64,000 bases of DNA from Pseudomonas syringae (GCF_000737245.1 NZ_JPQU01000021.1:1-64000); one strand, 5' to 3'; positions 43,172 through 51,966 are shown, counted from the first letter of the stretch. The notes: generated by a model not told the origin, from the letters alone. A program made the numbers and translations.

Positions 43172-44151
43172 CCCATTTCGTCAAAGCTCAACGCTTCACC
43201 CGTCGCTTGCCTGTGTTGGCGGGCTTGCTGCTCTGCCTCGCTGGTACTGGTGTGCAGGCTGCATCAGCAGTCATTACCGGTAAGGACGGCTGGCTGTTTC
43301 CCGCCTGGGAAAGCCTGAGCAAGGTGGATACCGCCGGTAACTCGCGCAGTATCGCGCTGCTCAAGGACGTCCAACAGCAATTGGCACGGGAAAACATCGG
43401 GCTGATTGTGCTGGTGGTGCCGATGAAAGCGCCGTTCTACGCCCAGCGTCTGCCAGCCGGTAATCCCCTGAGCCCAGCGGTTGTGCAGCGCTACGACCAG
43501 TTGCAAGCCAACCTGTCCAAAGCCGGCCTGACCACGCTGAACATCAAGCCGATCCTGCTACGGACCGAACAAGGCAAACAGACCGCGTTCTACCGTGCCG
43601 ATTATCACTGGACGGCCTGGAGCGCGGAAAACACTGCCGACGCCACCGCCAAACTGATCACCGGCCGCTATCAATTGCAGGGTGAACCCGGCGGCGGCGC
43701 GGTACTCGGTGATTGGTTCGACAAGCGCGCATTCGGCGACCTGGCCAGCAACTTCCTGCCTGCCATCAAGCGCAAGGCTATCGGTCGCGACATCTACACC
43801 GTGCGCCATCAGGTGGAGAAAGAAGATCTGCTGATTGATGACGCACCCGCACCGGTGCAGGTGATCGGCAACAGCTTTGTGCAGCCTTATCTGGGCTTTA
43901 CCCAGAAGTTGTCCAATGCGCTGGACCGTCCCGTCACCCTGACCTGGAACCCCGGCGACGTCGGGCCTTGGGCGACTCTGCTGCAATATCTGGAATCACC
44001 TGATTTTGCCCAGCACAAGCCGCAGGTGATCGTCTGGCAATTCAACGAGGGTCAGTTTCATCTCGGCCCCGACGCTGCTGCCAACTGGAACGCCAAGGGC
44101 GTGACTTCGCTGAACCAGTGGCATCAGCGCATCAATAAGGCGCTTCCTTGA
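43168..44151 (+). CDS. AlgJ/AlgX-like SGNH O-acetyltransferase
   Basis: 327 residues with a signal peptide ending near GVQAAS. Motifs follow the AlgJ/AlgX/DltD-related order: VITGKDGWLFPAW at the N-terminus, VVPMKAPFYAQRLP, the Asp-His pair in YRADYHWTAWS, and the serine block VIGNSFVQPYLGF. In this family these form the Asp-His-Ser triad that puts acetyl groups on a polymer in the periplasm. It sits between the AlgF-like and glycosidase-like genes, with overlaps on both sides. No AlgI-type membrane acetyl carrier gene is in the window, so the acetyl source is unclear. Confidence 0.78.
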   Translation: MTHFVKAQRFTRRLPVLAGLLLCLAGTGVQAASAVITGKDGWLFPAWESLSKVDTAGNSRSIALLKDVQQQLARENIGLIVLVVPMKAPFYAQRLPAGNPLSPAVVQRYDQLQANLSKAGLTTLNIKPILLRTEQGKQTAFYRADYHWTAWSAENTADATAKLITGRYQLQGEPGGGAVLGDWFDKRAFGDLASNFLPAIKRKAIGRDIYTVRHQVEKEDLLIDDAPAPVQVIGNSFVQPYLGFTQKLSNALDRPVTLTWNPGDVGPWATLLQYLESPDFAQHKPQVIVWQFNEGQFHLGPDAAANWNAKGVTSLNQWHQRINKALP

Positions 44152-45011
44152 AGATTCTCGGCAAAACCATCAGCCGTGCCACGTCAGTGGTTGCATTACT
44201 GGCAGCGACCCTCGTGTCAGGCACCACTTTGTTGTACGTCACCCAACCCAAACCACTGGATCCGGGCATCGTCGGCATCGTGTGGCAGCCGGACAACAAG
44301 ACCGTCGGCATCAAGGGTGACTGGCAAAAGCTGGGCGCACGGGAACTGCTGGTGCAATGGACGGTGGTGGATGATCAGGCGTTCGTGCCTGGCACCGGCC
44401 TGCCCAGCGTACCGGTGCTGCCTGACTGGGCGCGTATTGCCAAGGAGCCCTGGGCTCAGGATGTGATTGTCGGGCTGGCGGGGTATTTCAGCGAAAATCG
44501 CTCACGGGACAATATCGAACAACTGGCGGCGGTGTCTGAACGCATCACCAAACTGCCGACGCCGCTGCATGTCACCGGTTGGTATTTCCCGGCAGAAGTC
44601 GACCCCAGCTGGACCCGCGCCAAAGAGCTGCCTGCGCTGCTGGCCAAGTTGCCGAGACCGTTGTGGATCAGCGTCTACGACGGCGCCAATATTGGCCCAG
44701 CGGCAACGGCAGACTGGCTCAAGCAGTGGCTGCCGGACGACATTGGCGTGTTCTTCCAGGACGGCGTCGGTGTCTATGCCCGCACCGCCCCCGTCGCCCG
44801 AACCTACGCCGATGCCCTGCGCAAAAGCCTGGGCAAAGACCGCGTCCGAATCATCGCCGAAGCCTTCCGCCCCAACTACGGAGGAGGCTTCCGCTCAGCG
44901 ACCGCCGCTGAACTAAAACCGCAACTGGCAGCCTACGACGGCTATCCCCTGTACCTGTTCGACGGCCCGCACTACGTGACGCCGGAGTTGGTGAAGCAGT
45001 TGGCGAGGTGA
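44148..45011 (+). CDS. Secreted TIM-barrel protein, DUF4434-like putative glycosidase
   Basis: 287 residues. It starts at TTG 44148, whose TGA overlap with the previous stop shows coupled translation. An N-terminal hydrophobic segment (about 12-32) is a signal anchor or uncleaved signal. The rest has VGIVWQPDNKTVGIKGDWQK, LHVTGWYFPAEVDPSW, LWISVYDGANIGP, IGVFFQDGVGVYA and RIIAEAFRP, the regular strand ends of a (beta/alpha)8 barrel with acidic residues in GWYFPAEVD and FQDG. It resembles DUF4434-type proteins, thought to be glycoside hydrolases. As last gene of the operon it may trim or release the polymer. Enzymatic activity is inferred only. Confidence 0.6.
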   Translation: MKILGKTISRATSVVALLAATLVSGTTLLYVTQPKPLDPGIVGIVWQPDNKTVGIKGDWQKLGARELLVQWTVVDDQAFVPGTGLPSVPVLPDWARIAKEPWAQDVIVGLAGYFSENRSRDNIEQLAAVSERITKLPTPLHVTGWYFPAEVDPSWTRAKELPALLAKLPRPLWISVYDGANIGPAATADWLKQWLPDDIGVFFQDGVGVYARTAPVARTYADALRKSLGKDRVRIIAEAFRPNYGGGFRSATAAELKPQLAAYDGYPLYLFDGPHYVTPELVKQLAR

Positions 45012-45557
45012 TGTTGAGAGAGATGTGCCTGAAAAAACACAGGACCCGTAGGAGCGCGCTTGCTCGCGATGAACGACAACGCGGAGTTCCAGGCACACCC
45101 CTCTGTGGAAGCGAGCTTGCTCGCGAAGAGGCCATTACATCCGACGGTGATTTGTCGCCTGGACTGCAGCTTTCGCGAGCAAGCTCGCTCCCACATTGAA
45201 TAGGTGCCAGCCTTGAGAACGAGGTGTCTGGATTCGCGGGCAAGCCTCGCTCCAACGGGGTCAGGTGATCTCTGTGGGAGCGGTGCTGAACTGGCGATGG
45301 GGCCAGAGGCGATTCACTTTAGATCGCACGGACCTTATCGCGGGCAAGCCACGCTCCCACAGACTGACCGCGTACTTCCGTTGGAGCTGGGCTTGCCCGC
45401 GAAGAACGATGACGCGGTGTGTCAGACACCCCCCCCTGCGGGAGCGAGCTTGCTCGCGAAGGCGTTTTGTCAGACTGCGAAAACGGCTTTGATGTACCGG
45501 GCTTTTCGCGAGCAAGCTCGCTCCCACAGGTTCATGATTGCCGAGGTCATCACCGCC
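45012..45557. repeat. Cluster of REP elements between the exopolysaccharide operon and mltA
   Basis: 546 bp with no gene, filled by REP sequences. Inverted pairs lie at about 45101-45197 (GTGGAAGCGAGCTTGCTCGC and its complement), 45270-45363 and 45436-45531, and single arms at 45046-45070, 45236-45256 and 45380-45405. Arms differ in core (GCTTGCTCGCGAA, GCTTGCCCGCGAT, damaged GGTGCTGAACTGGCGAT), so several subtypes have piled up here. The cluster lies between convergent genes. Confidence 0.85.
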
Positions 45558-46727
45558 TTATTGTGCAGCCTCCGGCAACGCCATGTCCTTGGGCCACAAC
45601 AACCACACATTACCTTTCTGCTTCATATCCCCCGCCAGATGCCCGGCTTCGTCGCCGGTGCCCCAGAACAAATCAGCTCGCACTTCACCCGCAATCGCTC
45701 CGCCGGTGTCCTGCGCCGCTACCGGGCGCACCAGCGGGGTTCCGTCCGGACGCGTCGTGGACAGCCAGAGCAAACTCCCCAGCGGGATCACCTTACGATC
45801 GATCGCCACGCTGTAACCCGCCGTCAATGGAACATTCAGCGAGCCGCGAGGGCCTTCGTTGCTGTCCGGGTTGCGGGCGAAAAATACATAACTGGGGTTG
45901 CTCGCCAAGAGATCCGGGATGCGCTCGGGATGTGCCTTGGCCCAGGCGGCGATGCTGCCCATGGTGACGTCTTCTTTCTTCAGCTCACCCTGCTCCACCA
46001 GCCAGCGGCCAATCGCCCGATAAGGGCGGCCGTTCTGATCGGCGTAACCGATGCGCAGCTGCTGGCCATTATCCAGACGCACCCGACCCGAACCCTGGAT
46101 TTGCAGGAATTGCAGGTCCATCGGGTCGGTCAGCCAGGCAACCACCGGCGCATTAAGACCCTGAGCGCCGATGGTCGCAGCATCGTCATACGGTTTGAGC
46201 ACTCGCCCTTCAAGACGCCCACGCAAGCGCTTGCCCTTGAGCTCGGGGTAGATGCTCTCAAGATTAACGATGATCAAATCATCCGGTACGCCATAAATCG
46301 GCACAGAGGCCTGAGGCGTCTGGGTCAGGCTGCCAGGGTAGACCGGCTCGTAATAACCGGTAATCAATCCGTCAGCGCTGCCAGTGGCCGAGCGCATGCT
46401 GTAGACCTGCAACCGGTCCTGCAAGAAACTGCGGATCTGCGTTGCATTGGGCTCCTGCGGCACAGTAGCTGATGCTGCACAGGTCGCGCCCCAGACCGCA
46501 TCCGCCTTGAGCCGCACGCAGGCACTGCGCCACGAAGCAAATCCGGCTTGCAGATCGCTATCGGCAACCGCTGGCAATGCATCCCAGTTCGCCGGTGTGT
46601 AAGTGGTATGCGGCGGCGCAGGTGGCGGCGCTGGCGTCTTGTCCGAACTGTCGCAACCCACAAGAAGAACGGCAAACGGCACAGCCAGGGCCAGGCCCTT
46701 GCGCCAGTGTTTGAAAGAAAGAGTCAT
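45558..46727 (-). CDS. mltA: Membrane-bound lytic murein transglycosylase A
   Basis: 389 residues. A lipoprotein signal peptide ends in the lipobox LLVGC (Cys26), placing it at the outer membrane. The MltA double-psi barrel is shown by GLITGYYEPVYPGS, RGRLEGRVLKPYDD, VAWLTDPMDLQFLQIQGSGR and AAQDTGGAIAGEVRADLFWG, which holds the catalytic Asp. It cleaves peptidoglycan between MurNAc and GlcNAc to give 1,6-anhydro ends. Length and motif order are normal. Confidence 0.93.
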   Translation of the reverse strand: MTLSFKHWRKGLALAVPFAVLLVGCDSSDKTPAPPPAPPHTTYTPANWDALPAVADSDLQAGFASWRSACVRLKADAVWGATCAASATVPQEPNATQIRSFLQDRLQVYSMRSATGSADGLITGYYEPVYPGSLTQTPQASVPIYGVPDDLIIVNLESIYPELKGKRLRGRLEGRVLKPYDDAATIGAQGLNAPVVAWLTDPMDLQFLQIQGSGRVRLDNGQQLRIGYADQNGRPYRAIGRWLVEQGELKKEDVTMGSIAAWAKAHPERIPDLLASNPSYVFFARNPDSNEGPRGSLNVPLTAGYSVAIDRKVIPLGSLLWLSTTRPDGTPLVRPVAAQDTGGAIAGEVRADLFWGTGDEAGHLAGDMKQKGNVWLLWPKDMALPEAAQ

Positions 46728-46822
46728 GAGCGCAGCGGTTCCCCTGAAGCGGCATTTTGGTCCGCAAGGGTACGCAATGCGTGGGCTGTTCGAAAGCGCG
46801 GAGCTGAACTGGAATACGTTTT

Positions 46823-46915
46823 ATTGTGGGAGCGAGGCTTGCCCGCGATAAGGCTGGACGCGGTTTAACTTAGAATCGAGTCGACCTTATCGCGGGCAAG
46901 CACCGCTCCCACATG
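46823..46915. repeat. REP palindrome pair
   Basis: TGTGGGAGCGAGGCTTGCCC with CGCGATAAGGCTGGACGCGG at the left and the complementary arm at the right; nearly the same element as at 25460-25548, between mltA and the chemoreceptor gene. Confidence 0.9.
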
Positions 46916-46939
46916 GGTTACGTGTCTATCGGCTTGCCT

Positions 46940-48253
46940 CTACTTCAACTGATTGGCAAACCGGCTCACCGCGCCAACCACTTGCCGTGCGCCTTCCTGG
47001 ATTTCCACAATCACCGCGCCGGCGTCATTGGCCAGCCCCAATCCTTGCTCAGCCTGGCCTCGACTGTTGGCGATGCCGCGTACGGCTTCATCCACCAAGT
47101 TCTGGTTCTGCTGCACGACGTTGACGATTTCTTCGGTGGCGGCGCTGGTTCGGCCCGCTAGCTGCCGGACTTCATCGGCCACCACCGCAAAGCCCCTACC
47201 CTGCTCGCCGGCACGGGCGGCTTCGATGGCCGCGTTGAGCGCCAGCAGGTTTGTTTGCTGGGCGATGCCGCCGATGGTCTGCACGATAGAGCTGATCAAC
47301 AACGACTGTTTGCCCAACGCTTCGATGCCCTGAGAAGCCGACTGCATTTCTTCGGAGATCTTGCGCATGGTCTCAACCGTATCCTTGACCACGCTGGCAC
47401 CACGCTGAGCGGTGAGATCGGTCTGCTGGGAAATCTCGAACGCGATACCCGCCGCGTCGCTGACCTCGACCTCACGCTCCACCTGATCAGTAATCACCGT
47501 GGCGAACTTGACCACTTTGTAAAGATTGCCCTGAGCGTCATGCACCGGGTTGTACGTCGCCTCCAGCCAGACTTCACGGCCATTGGCGTCGACACGCTTG
47601 AATCGGTCAGCAACAAACTCTCCCCGGTTCAGCGTTGCCCAGAACTCCTTGTACTGAGGTGAATTAACCTCGGCCGGCTCGCAAAAGATGCTGTGGTGCC
47701 TCCCCACGATCTGCGCCAGGTTGTACCCCATGCCCTTCAGGAACTGGTCGTTGGCTTTGAGTACATGGCCAGTCAGGTCAAATTCGATAACGGCCGTCGA
47801 GCGCAGCAAAGCCTGAATAAAGGCGGCGTTTTCCGTCGCCAGCTCAATCGCGTCGGTAATCTCACTGCCAAAACACCGGATATGCGAGAGCTTGCCGTCG
47901 TCGCCCATGATCGGATACCAGATCGCCCTCACCCACGCCAGGCTGCCGTCCGCTTTAAGGAAACGATAATTGTCGATCACCGACTCGCCGTTCGCGATGC
48001 CGGTGCGCAGATTGCGATAGCAGTCGAGCTGCTTGACGTAAGCCGGAACGATTTCATCCATGCCACGGCCTTGCAAATGCTCAGCGCTATAACCCAGTGC
48101 CTTGGAGAAGTTGGCGTTGGCTTGGGTGATGCGGTAATTCGCGTCCAGGGTCACCGACAACATCTGCGAGTCCATGCCCCGCTCCATTTGCCGATAAATA
48201 GAAAGCTCGGCTTCTTGCGCCTGTAATTCCTTCTTCAAGCGGGTGTTAAACAT
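46940..48253 (-). CDS. BdlA-like soluble chemoreceptor with two PAS domains
   Basis: 437 residues from ATG 48253 ([12 protein letters not shown]); the frame runs 14 codons further without a better site. There are no membrane helices. Two PAS domains (about residues 20-140 and 145-260) are followed by a short MCP signalling domain with the conserved tip EISQQT...[20 protein letters not shown] and [12 protein letters not shown]. This is the layout of BdlA, which governs biofilm dispersal in P. aeruginosa together with c-di-GMP, and of Aer-like receptors. Its place beside a c-di-GMP-responsive polysaccharide operon suggests a link, but that is inference. Confidence 0.82.
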   Translation of the reverse strand: MFNTRLKKELQAQEAELSIYRQMERGMDSQMLSVTLDANYRITQANANFSKALGYSAEHLQGRGMDEIVPAYVKQLDCYRNLRTGIANGESVIDNYRFLKADGSLAWVRAIWYPIMGDDGKLSHIRCFGSEITDAIELATENAAFIQALLRSTAVIEFDLTGHVLKANDQFLKGMGYNLAQIVGRHHSIFCEPAEVNSPQYKEFWATLNRGEFVADRFKRVDANGREVWLEATYNPVHDAQGNLYKVVKFATVITDQVEREVEVSDAAGIAFEISQQTDLTAQRGASVVKDTVETMRKISEEMQSASQGIEALGKQSLLISSIVQTIGGIAQQTNLLALNAAIEAARAGEQGRGFAVVADEVRQLAGRTSAATEEIVNVVQQNQNLVDEAVRGIANSRGQAEQGLGLANDAGAVIVEIQEGARQVVGAVSRFANQLK

Positions 48254-48368
48254 GGGCGGCACCGATCCTAATGAGTTCAGACGAGTTATCGGCACTGGAA
48301 ACGGGAGCTGAATCGACCCTTCGTCCGAATGCTTCTCTCATTTATAGACACTCGGTTGAGCTCACGCG

Positions 48369-48401
48369 AAAAAAAACCGCGTCAATCGACGCGGTTTTTT
48401 T
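48369..48401. terminator. Bidirectional-type terminator after the algA/wbpW gene
   Basis: A perfect stem AAACCGCGTC/GACGCGGTTT with loop AATC has runs of A on the left and T on the right, so it can stop transcription from either side. It follows the stop of the leftward sugar-nucleotide gene. Confidence 0.9.
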
Positions 48402-48416
48402 ATGCAGCGTTTCGGT

Positions 48417-49835
48417 TTACTTGGCCAGACGCCCGTAACGGTCTTCAAACCGCACGATGTCGTCTTCGCCCAGGTACGAGCCGGACTGCACTTCGATCAA
48501 CTCAAGAGGCACTTTGCCCGGGTTGGCCAGGGAGTGTTTGACGCCCAGCGGGATGTAGGTGGACTGGTTCTCCGAGAGGATCAGCTCCTGATCATCACAG
48601 GTCACCTTGGCCGTACCGGATACCACGATCCAGTGCTCGGCGCGGTGGTAATGCATCTGCAACGACAGGCATTCGCCCGGCAGCACGCTGATGCGCTTGA
48701 CCTGATAACGCTCGCCGCGATCCACGGTGTCGTAGTGACCCCACGGGCGGTTGACCAGCGGATGGGTCACGAACTCGGCACGCTCTTCAGCCTGCAGGCG
48801 CTTGACCACGTCCTTGACCTGCTGGGTGTCATTCTTGTTGGCAACCAGCACCGCATCCTTGGTTTCGATCACGATCAGGTCTTCAAGACCGACGGTCGCC
48901 ACCAGACGATGATGGGACTGCACCAGGCAATTCTTGGTATCAATGGCCATGACGTCGCCTTCAAGGCGATTCATGTTGGCATCATGCGGGCCGACATCCC
49001 AGATCGCCGACCAGCTGCCCAGATCATTCCAGCCTGCGTCCAGCGGTACAACCAGACCTGCAGCCGTGTGCTCCATGACGGCGTAATCCACCGATTCATC
49101 GACGCACAGTGCGAATTGCTCGGCGGGCACATGCAGGAAAGTGCGGTCAGCTTCAGACTCGGCCAAGGCGGCACGGCACGCTGCCAGCATTTCCGGGCGA
49201 TGCTCGTTCAGCTCATTGAGGAACACCGAGGCACGGAACATGAACATGCCGCTGTTCCACAGGTACGCACCTGAGGCGAGATACTCTTCAGCCATTTCCG
49301 GCGAAGGCTTTTCCTTGAAAGCGGAAATCGCAAAACCACCCTGCTCGATGGCAGCGCCGCACTGGATATAACCAAAACCGGTTTCGGCGTGGGTCGGCGT
49401 GATGCCGAAGGTCACCAGACGGCCGGCTTCGGCGTGGACCTGGGCGACCTGGACGGCAGCGCGAAACGCTTGTTCATCATGGATATGGTGATCGGCAGCC
49501 AGCACCAGCAGGATTGGATCACTGCCATCAGCGCTGGCTTCAAGTGCCGCCAAAGCAATGGCCGGCGCAGTGTTGCGCGCCAGCGGCTCAAGAATGATGC
49601 GACGGCTGCCCATCTTCGCCACACGCAGCTGCTCGGCAACGATGAAACGATGATTTTCGTTACTCACGACAACGGCAGGCGAATGCTCAAGGCCTTGCAG
49701 CCGAGCCAACGTGCGCTGAAACATCGTGCCCTGATCCTGACCATCCAGGGCCAGAAATTGCTTGGGGAAGCTCTGGCGCGAGAGCGGCCACAGGCGGGAA
49801 CCATTACCGCCAGCCAGGATTACCGGGGTGAACAT
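48417..49835 (-). CDS. Mannose-1-phosphate guanylyltransferase / mannose-6-phosphate isomerase
   Basis: 472 residues, the usual length for AlgA/WbpW/PslB bifunctional enzymes. The N-terminal nucleotidyltransferase has VILAGGNGSRLWPLSRQ and FPKQFLAL; the C-terminal cupin isomerase has RPWGHYD, LSLQMHYHRAEHWIVVSG and YIPLGVKHSLAN, including the zinc histidines. It makes GDP-mannose from fructose 6-phosphate-derived mannose 6-phosphate in the cytosol. Which of AlgA, WbpW or PslB it stands for cannot be decided; no alginate operon is next to it. It lies divergent from DUF4214 genes, and GDP-mannose could feed the Rmd-type reductase at 53638. Confidence 0.92.
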   Translation of the reverse strand: MFTPVILAGGNGSRLWPLSRQSFPKQFLALDGQDQGTMFQRTLARLQGLEHSPAVVVSNENHRFIVAEQLRVAKMGSRRIILEPLARNTAPAIALAALEASADGSDPILLVLAADHHIHDEQAFRAAVQVAQVHAEAGRLVTFGITPTHAETGFGYIQCGAAIEQGGFAISAFKEKPSPEMAEEYLASGAYLWNSGMFMFRASVFLNELNEHRPEMLAACRAALAESEADRTFLHVPAEQFALCVDESVDYAVMEHTAAGLVVPLDAGWNDLGSWSAIWDVGPHDANMNRLEGDVMAIDTKNCLVQSHHRLVATVGLEDLIVIETKDAVLVANKNDTQQVKDVVKRLQAEERAEFVTHPLVNRPWGHYDTVDRGERYQVKRISVLPGECLSLQMHYHRAEHWIVVSGTAKVTCDDQELILSENQSTYIPLGVKHSLANPGKVPLELIEVQSGSYLGEDDIVRFEDRYGRLAK

Positions 49836-49875
49836 AGCAACTCCATTCTTGTACTACGTGCGTAGTGAGGCGCGC

Positions 49876-49904
49876 ATTATCCGGGGGCTGGAGGGGGTAT
49901 GCAA
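49876..49904 (-). promoter_or_regulatory. Promoter of the GDP-mannose synthesis gene
   Basis: Read on the minus strand, TTGCAT (49904-49899) and GATAAT (49881-49876) are 17 bp apart, a good sigma-70 promoter. It would start transcripts near 49870, about 35 nt before the ATG at 49835. Confidence 0.6.
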
Positions 49905-50108
49905 CATAGATAGTTGACGCGATCCACTGTTAAGTATTTGAGACAGATAGGAACCATTCTTCATTGGCCGGGTCAGAGCGACTGCACATTTCAATTTGTA
50001 TCCTGTTTGTATCCGCATCGACTACACGGCATGAAGCCGTCAAAGCCGCCGGCCAGGATCAACTCAGCGCCACCCGTAGCCTGTCGATGCATTGATTAAG
50101 GAAGATAA

Positions 50109-51023
50109 ATGGCGACCCTCAAGCTGCATCAACCGATCAACATGAACAACTTGCAGGCGTGGGACGGGACATTCCCCATTGTGGACTCCGGCCACATTCG
50201 CGCGACCGACGGCGTCAGAACCCAAGATTACTTCGGCAGCTTTCAGTTCACGAACGGTGAAGTATCAGGCGGCACGCTGACTTCCACGGTCGCCTACCAG
50301 AACGGCCTGTATTACGAATTGACCGACATGAACGCCAATGCGGCGGTTGTGGCCGAGCACATTGGCGGCTTCGATTTCAAAAGCGCGCTGAATGAAGTTC
50401 TGAAAGGCAATGACACTGTCATTGGCTCGGCAGGCAATGACGTGATCAAAAGCGGCGCAGGCAATGACACCATTAATGGTGGCGCAGGTATTGATACTGT
50501 CCAGTACAACAGCAAAGCGGGCCTTATCGTCACTCGCACTGTGGATGCCAATGGCAGAGCGTATGCGATCAAAGTCGACGGCAAGATCGACGTCGTGTCC
50601 AACGTAGAACGCATTGGCTTTGGTGATGGCTCTACTTTGGCTATAGATGTCGAGGCAGGCCAAAACGCGGGATCGGCGTATCGCTTGTATCAAGCTGCAT
50701 TTGATCGCAGACCTGACACTGCTGGCCTTAAGTTCTGGACCACGCAACTGGACAACGGCACCAGCCTGGCCGAAGTCGCTACCGGTTTCGTCACGAGCAA
50801 CGAGTTCAAGGCCGCCAATCCGGGCACTGACTCCACCACCCTGATCAACAGCTACTACCAACACGTATTGCATCGAGCACCCGATGCAACGGGTTTGGAT
50901 TACTGGAGTAACGCGGCCGCCAACGGCATGTCGGCCAGCGAAATGCTGGTGTCGTTCTCCGAAAGTCAGGAAAACATCAGCAACACCGCCGCCGCACTTT
51001 ATAACGGGCTGTGGCTGGTCTGA
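50109..51023 (+). CDS. RTX-repeat/DUF4214 secreted protein 1
   Basis: 304 residues with no Sec signal peptide. A unique N-terminal domain (about 1-95) is followed by acidic glycine-rich nonapeptides (GNDTVIGSAGNDVIKSG, GNDTINGGAGIDTVQYN) that bind calcium in RTX proteins. A DUF4214 domain covers about 185-295: AGQNAGSAYRLYQAAFDR, then INSYYQHVLHRAPDATGL. The lack of a Sec signal with RTX repeats points to type I secretion; no exporter is in the window. AAGGAAG precedes the ATG. A close paralogue follows 55 bp downstream. DUF4214 occurs in surface-layer and adhesin-like proteins; its job is unknown. Confidence 0.8.
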   Translation: MATLKLHQPINMNNLQAWDGTFPIVDSGHIRATDGVRTQDYFGSFQFTNGEVSGGTLTSTVAYQNGLYYELTDMNANAAVVAEHIGGFDFKSALNEVLKGNDTVIGSAGNDVIKSGAGNDTINGGAGIDTVQYNSKAGLIVTRTVDANGRAYAIKVDGKIDVVSNVERIGFGDGSTLAIDVEAGQNAGSAYRLYQAAFDRRPDTAGLKFWTTQLDNGTSLAEVATGFVTSNEFKAANPGTDSTTLINSYYQHVLHRAPDATGLDYWSNAAANGMSASEMLVSFSESQENISNTAAALYNGLWLV

Positions 51024-51078
51024 TCGGGCCGCACCACCTTTGCCCCCGATTTTTTTACTAGAGATAAGGACCAATCCA

Positions 51079-51966
51079 ATGGCACGTATTACCTTTAACC
51101 AGCCTCTCGACAACTTCGATTTGAACAAAGCGGCCCAAGCTGGCGCTACCGGGCAAGTGGTATCGACTTCGAGCACCCACATTGTCTTCAGTGAAGGTAA
51201 TTACAAGGCGGACTTGAGCGGCATCTTCCCGTCAGGTAATTCACAAGCGGGCGTTTTCACCGGTATCACTTATTCACTCAATGACACACCTTACGTCACC
51301 ATTAGCGGGCTCAACGTCAAAGTTAGCGACGCAGCGAACACCACTTCGCTCTTCAGCGGCAATGACCAGTACATCGGCTCCAATGGCAATGATCACTTCT
51401 ACGCATGGCCGGGCAACGACACTTACAGCGGCAACGCGGGTATCGACACCGTGCACTATTCAGCACTAAAGAGCGATTTTACCGTCTCGTCAGTGAGCAC
51501 AGTCGCCACAGTCAAAGGTCTGGGCAAGACTGATACGCTCTTCAACATCGAACGCGTCAATTTTCAGGAAGACGGTACGACGCTGGCGCTGGACGTCCTT
51601 GCGGGCCAAAACGCAGGCTCGGCCTATCGTCTTTATCAGGCAGCATTTGATCGCAAAGCCGACACCACGGGTATGAAGCTCTGGACCCAGAAACTCGATG
51701 CGGGTGTCAGCCTGGCTGACGTTGCCATGGAATTCGTTAACAGCAACGAGTTCAAAACTGTCAATCCGAACACTGACTCTGCCTCCCTGATTAACAGCTA
51801 TTACCAACACGTATTACATCGCGCACCCGACGCGACGGGCTTGGCGTTTTGGAGCAATCAAATGGCCAACGGCGCTGGCGCCAATGATGTATTGGCATCG
51901 TTCTCCGAGAGCAACGAGAACGTCAGCAACACCGCCGCTGAGCTGCAAAATGGCATTTGGATGTAA
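51079..51966 (+). CDS. RTX-like/DUF4214 secreted protein 2
   Basis: 295 residues from ATG 51079 (GATAAGGA upstream). The frame is open to 50884, but that part overlaps the previous gene in another frame. The layout copies protein 1: an N-terminal domain, a short RTX-like run (GNDQYIGSNGNDHFYAWPGN), a strand-rich middle, then DUF4214 with the same AGQNAGSAYRLYQAAFDR and INSYYQHVLHRAPDATGL. The N-terminal halves differ strongly while the C-terminal 100 residues are nearly the same, as if a shared secretion or binding module carried different front domains. No Sec signal. Confidence 0.8.
   Translation: MARITFNQPLDNFDLNKAAQAGATGQVVSTSSTHIVFSEGNYKADLSGIFPSGNSQAGVFTGITYSLNDTPYVTISGLNVKVSDAANTTSLFSGNDQYIGSNGNDHFYAWPGNDTYSGNAGIDTVHYSALKSDFTVSSVSTVATVKGLGKTDTLFNIERVNFQEDGTTLALDVLAGQNAGSAYRLYQAAFDRKADTTGMKLWTQKLDAGVSLADVAMEFVNSNEFKTVNPNTDSASLINSYYQHVLHRAPDATGLAFWSNQMANGAGANDVLASFSESNENVSNTAAELQNGIWM

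Noticed and set aside
45012..45557. Possible tRNA or small RNA genes in the repeat-filled gap
   Set aside because: All strong hairpins are explained by REP arms; no cloverleaf with a plausible anticodon loop was found.
45204..46472. 422-residue plus-strand frame opposite mltA
   Set aside because: Begins inside REP elements and runs antisense to a clear lipoprotein gene.
50884..51078. N-terminal extension of the second DUF4214 protein
   Set aside because: It overlaps the first DUF4214 gene in another frame; ATG 51079 has its own ribosome site and matches the paralogue's layout.
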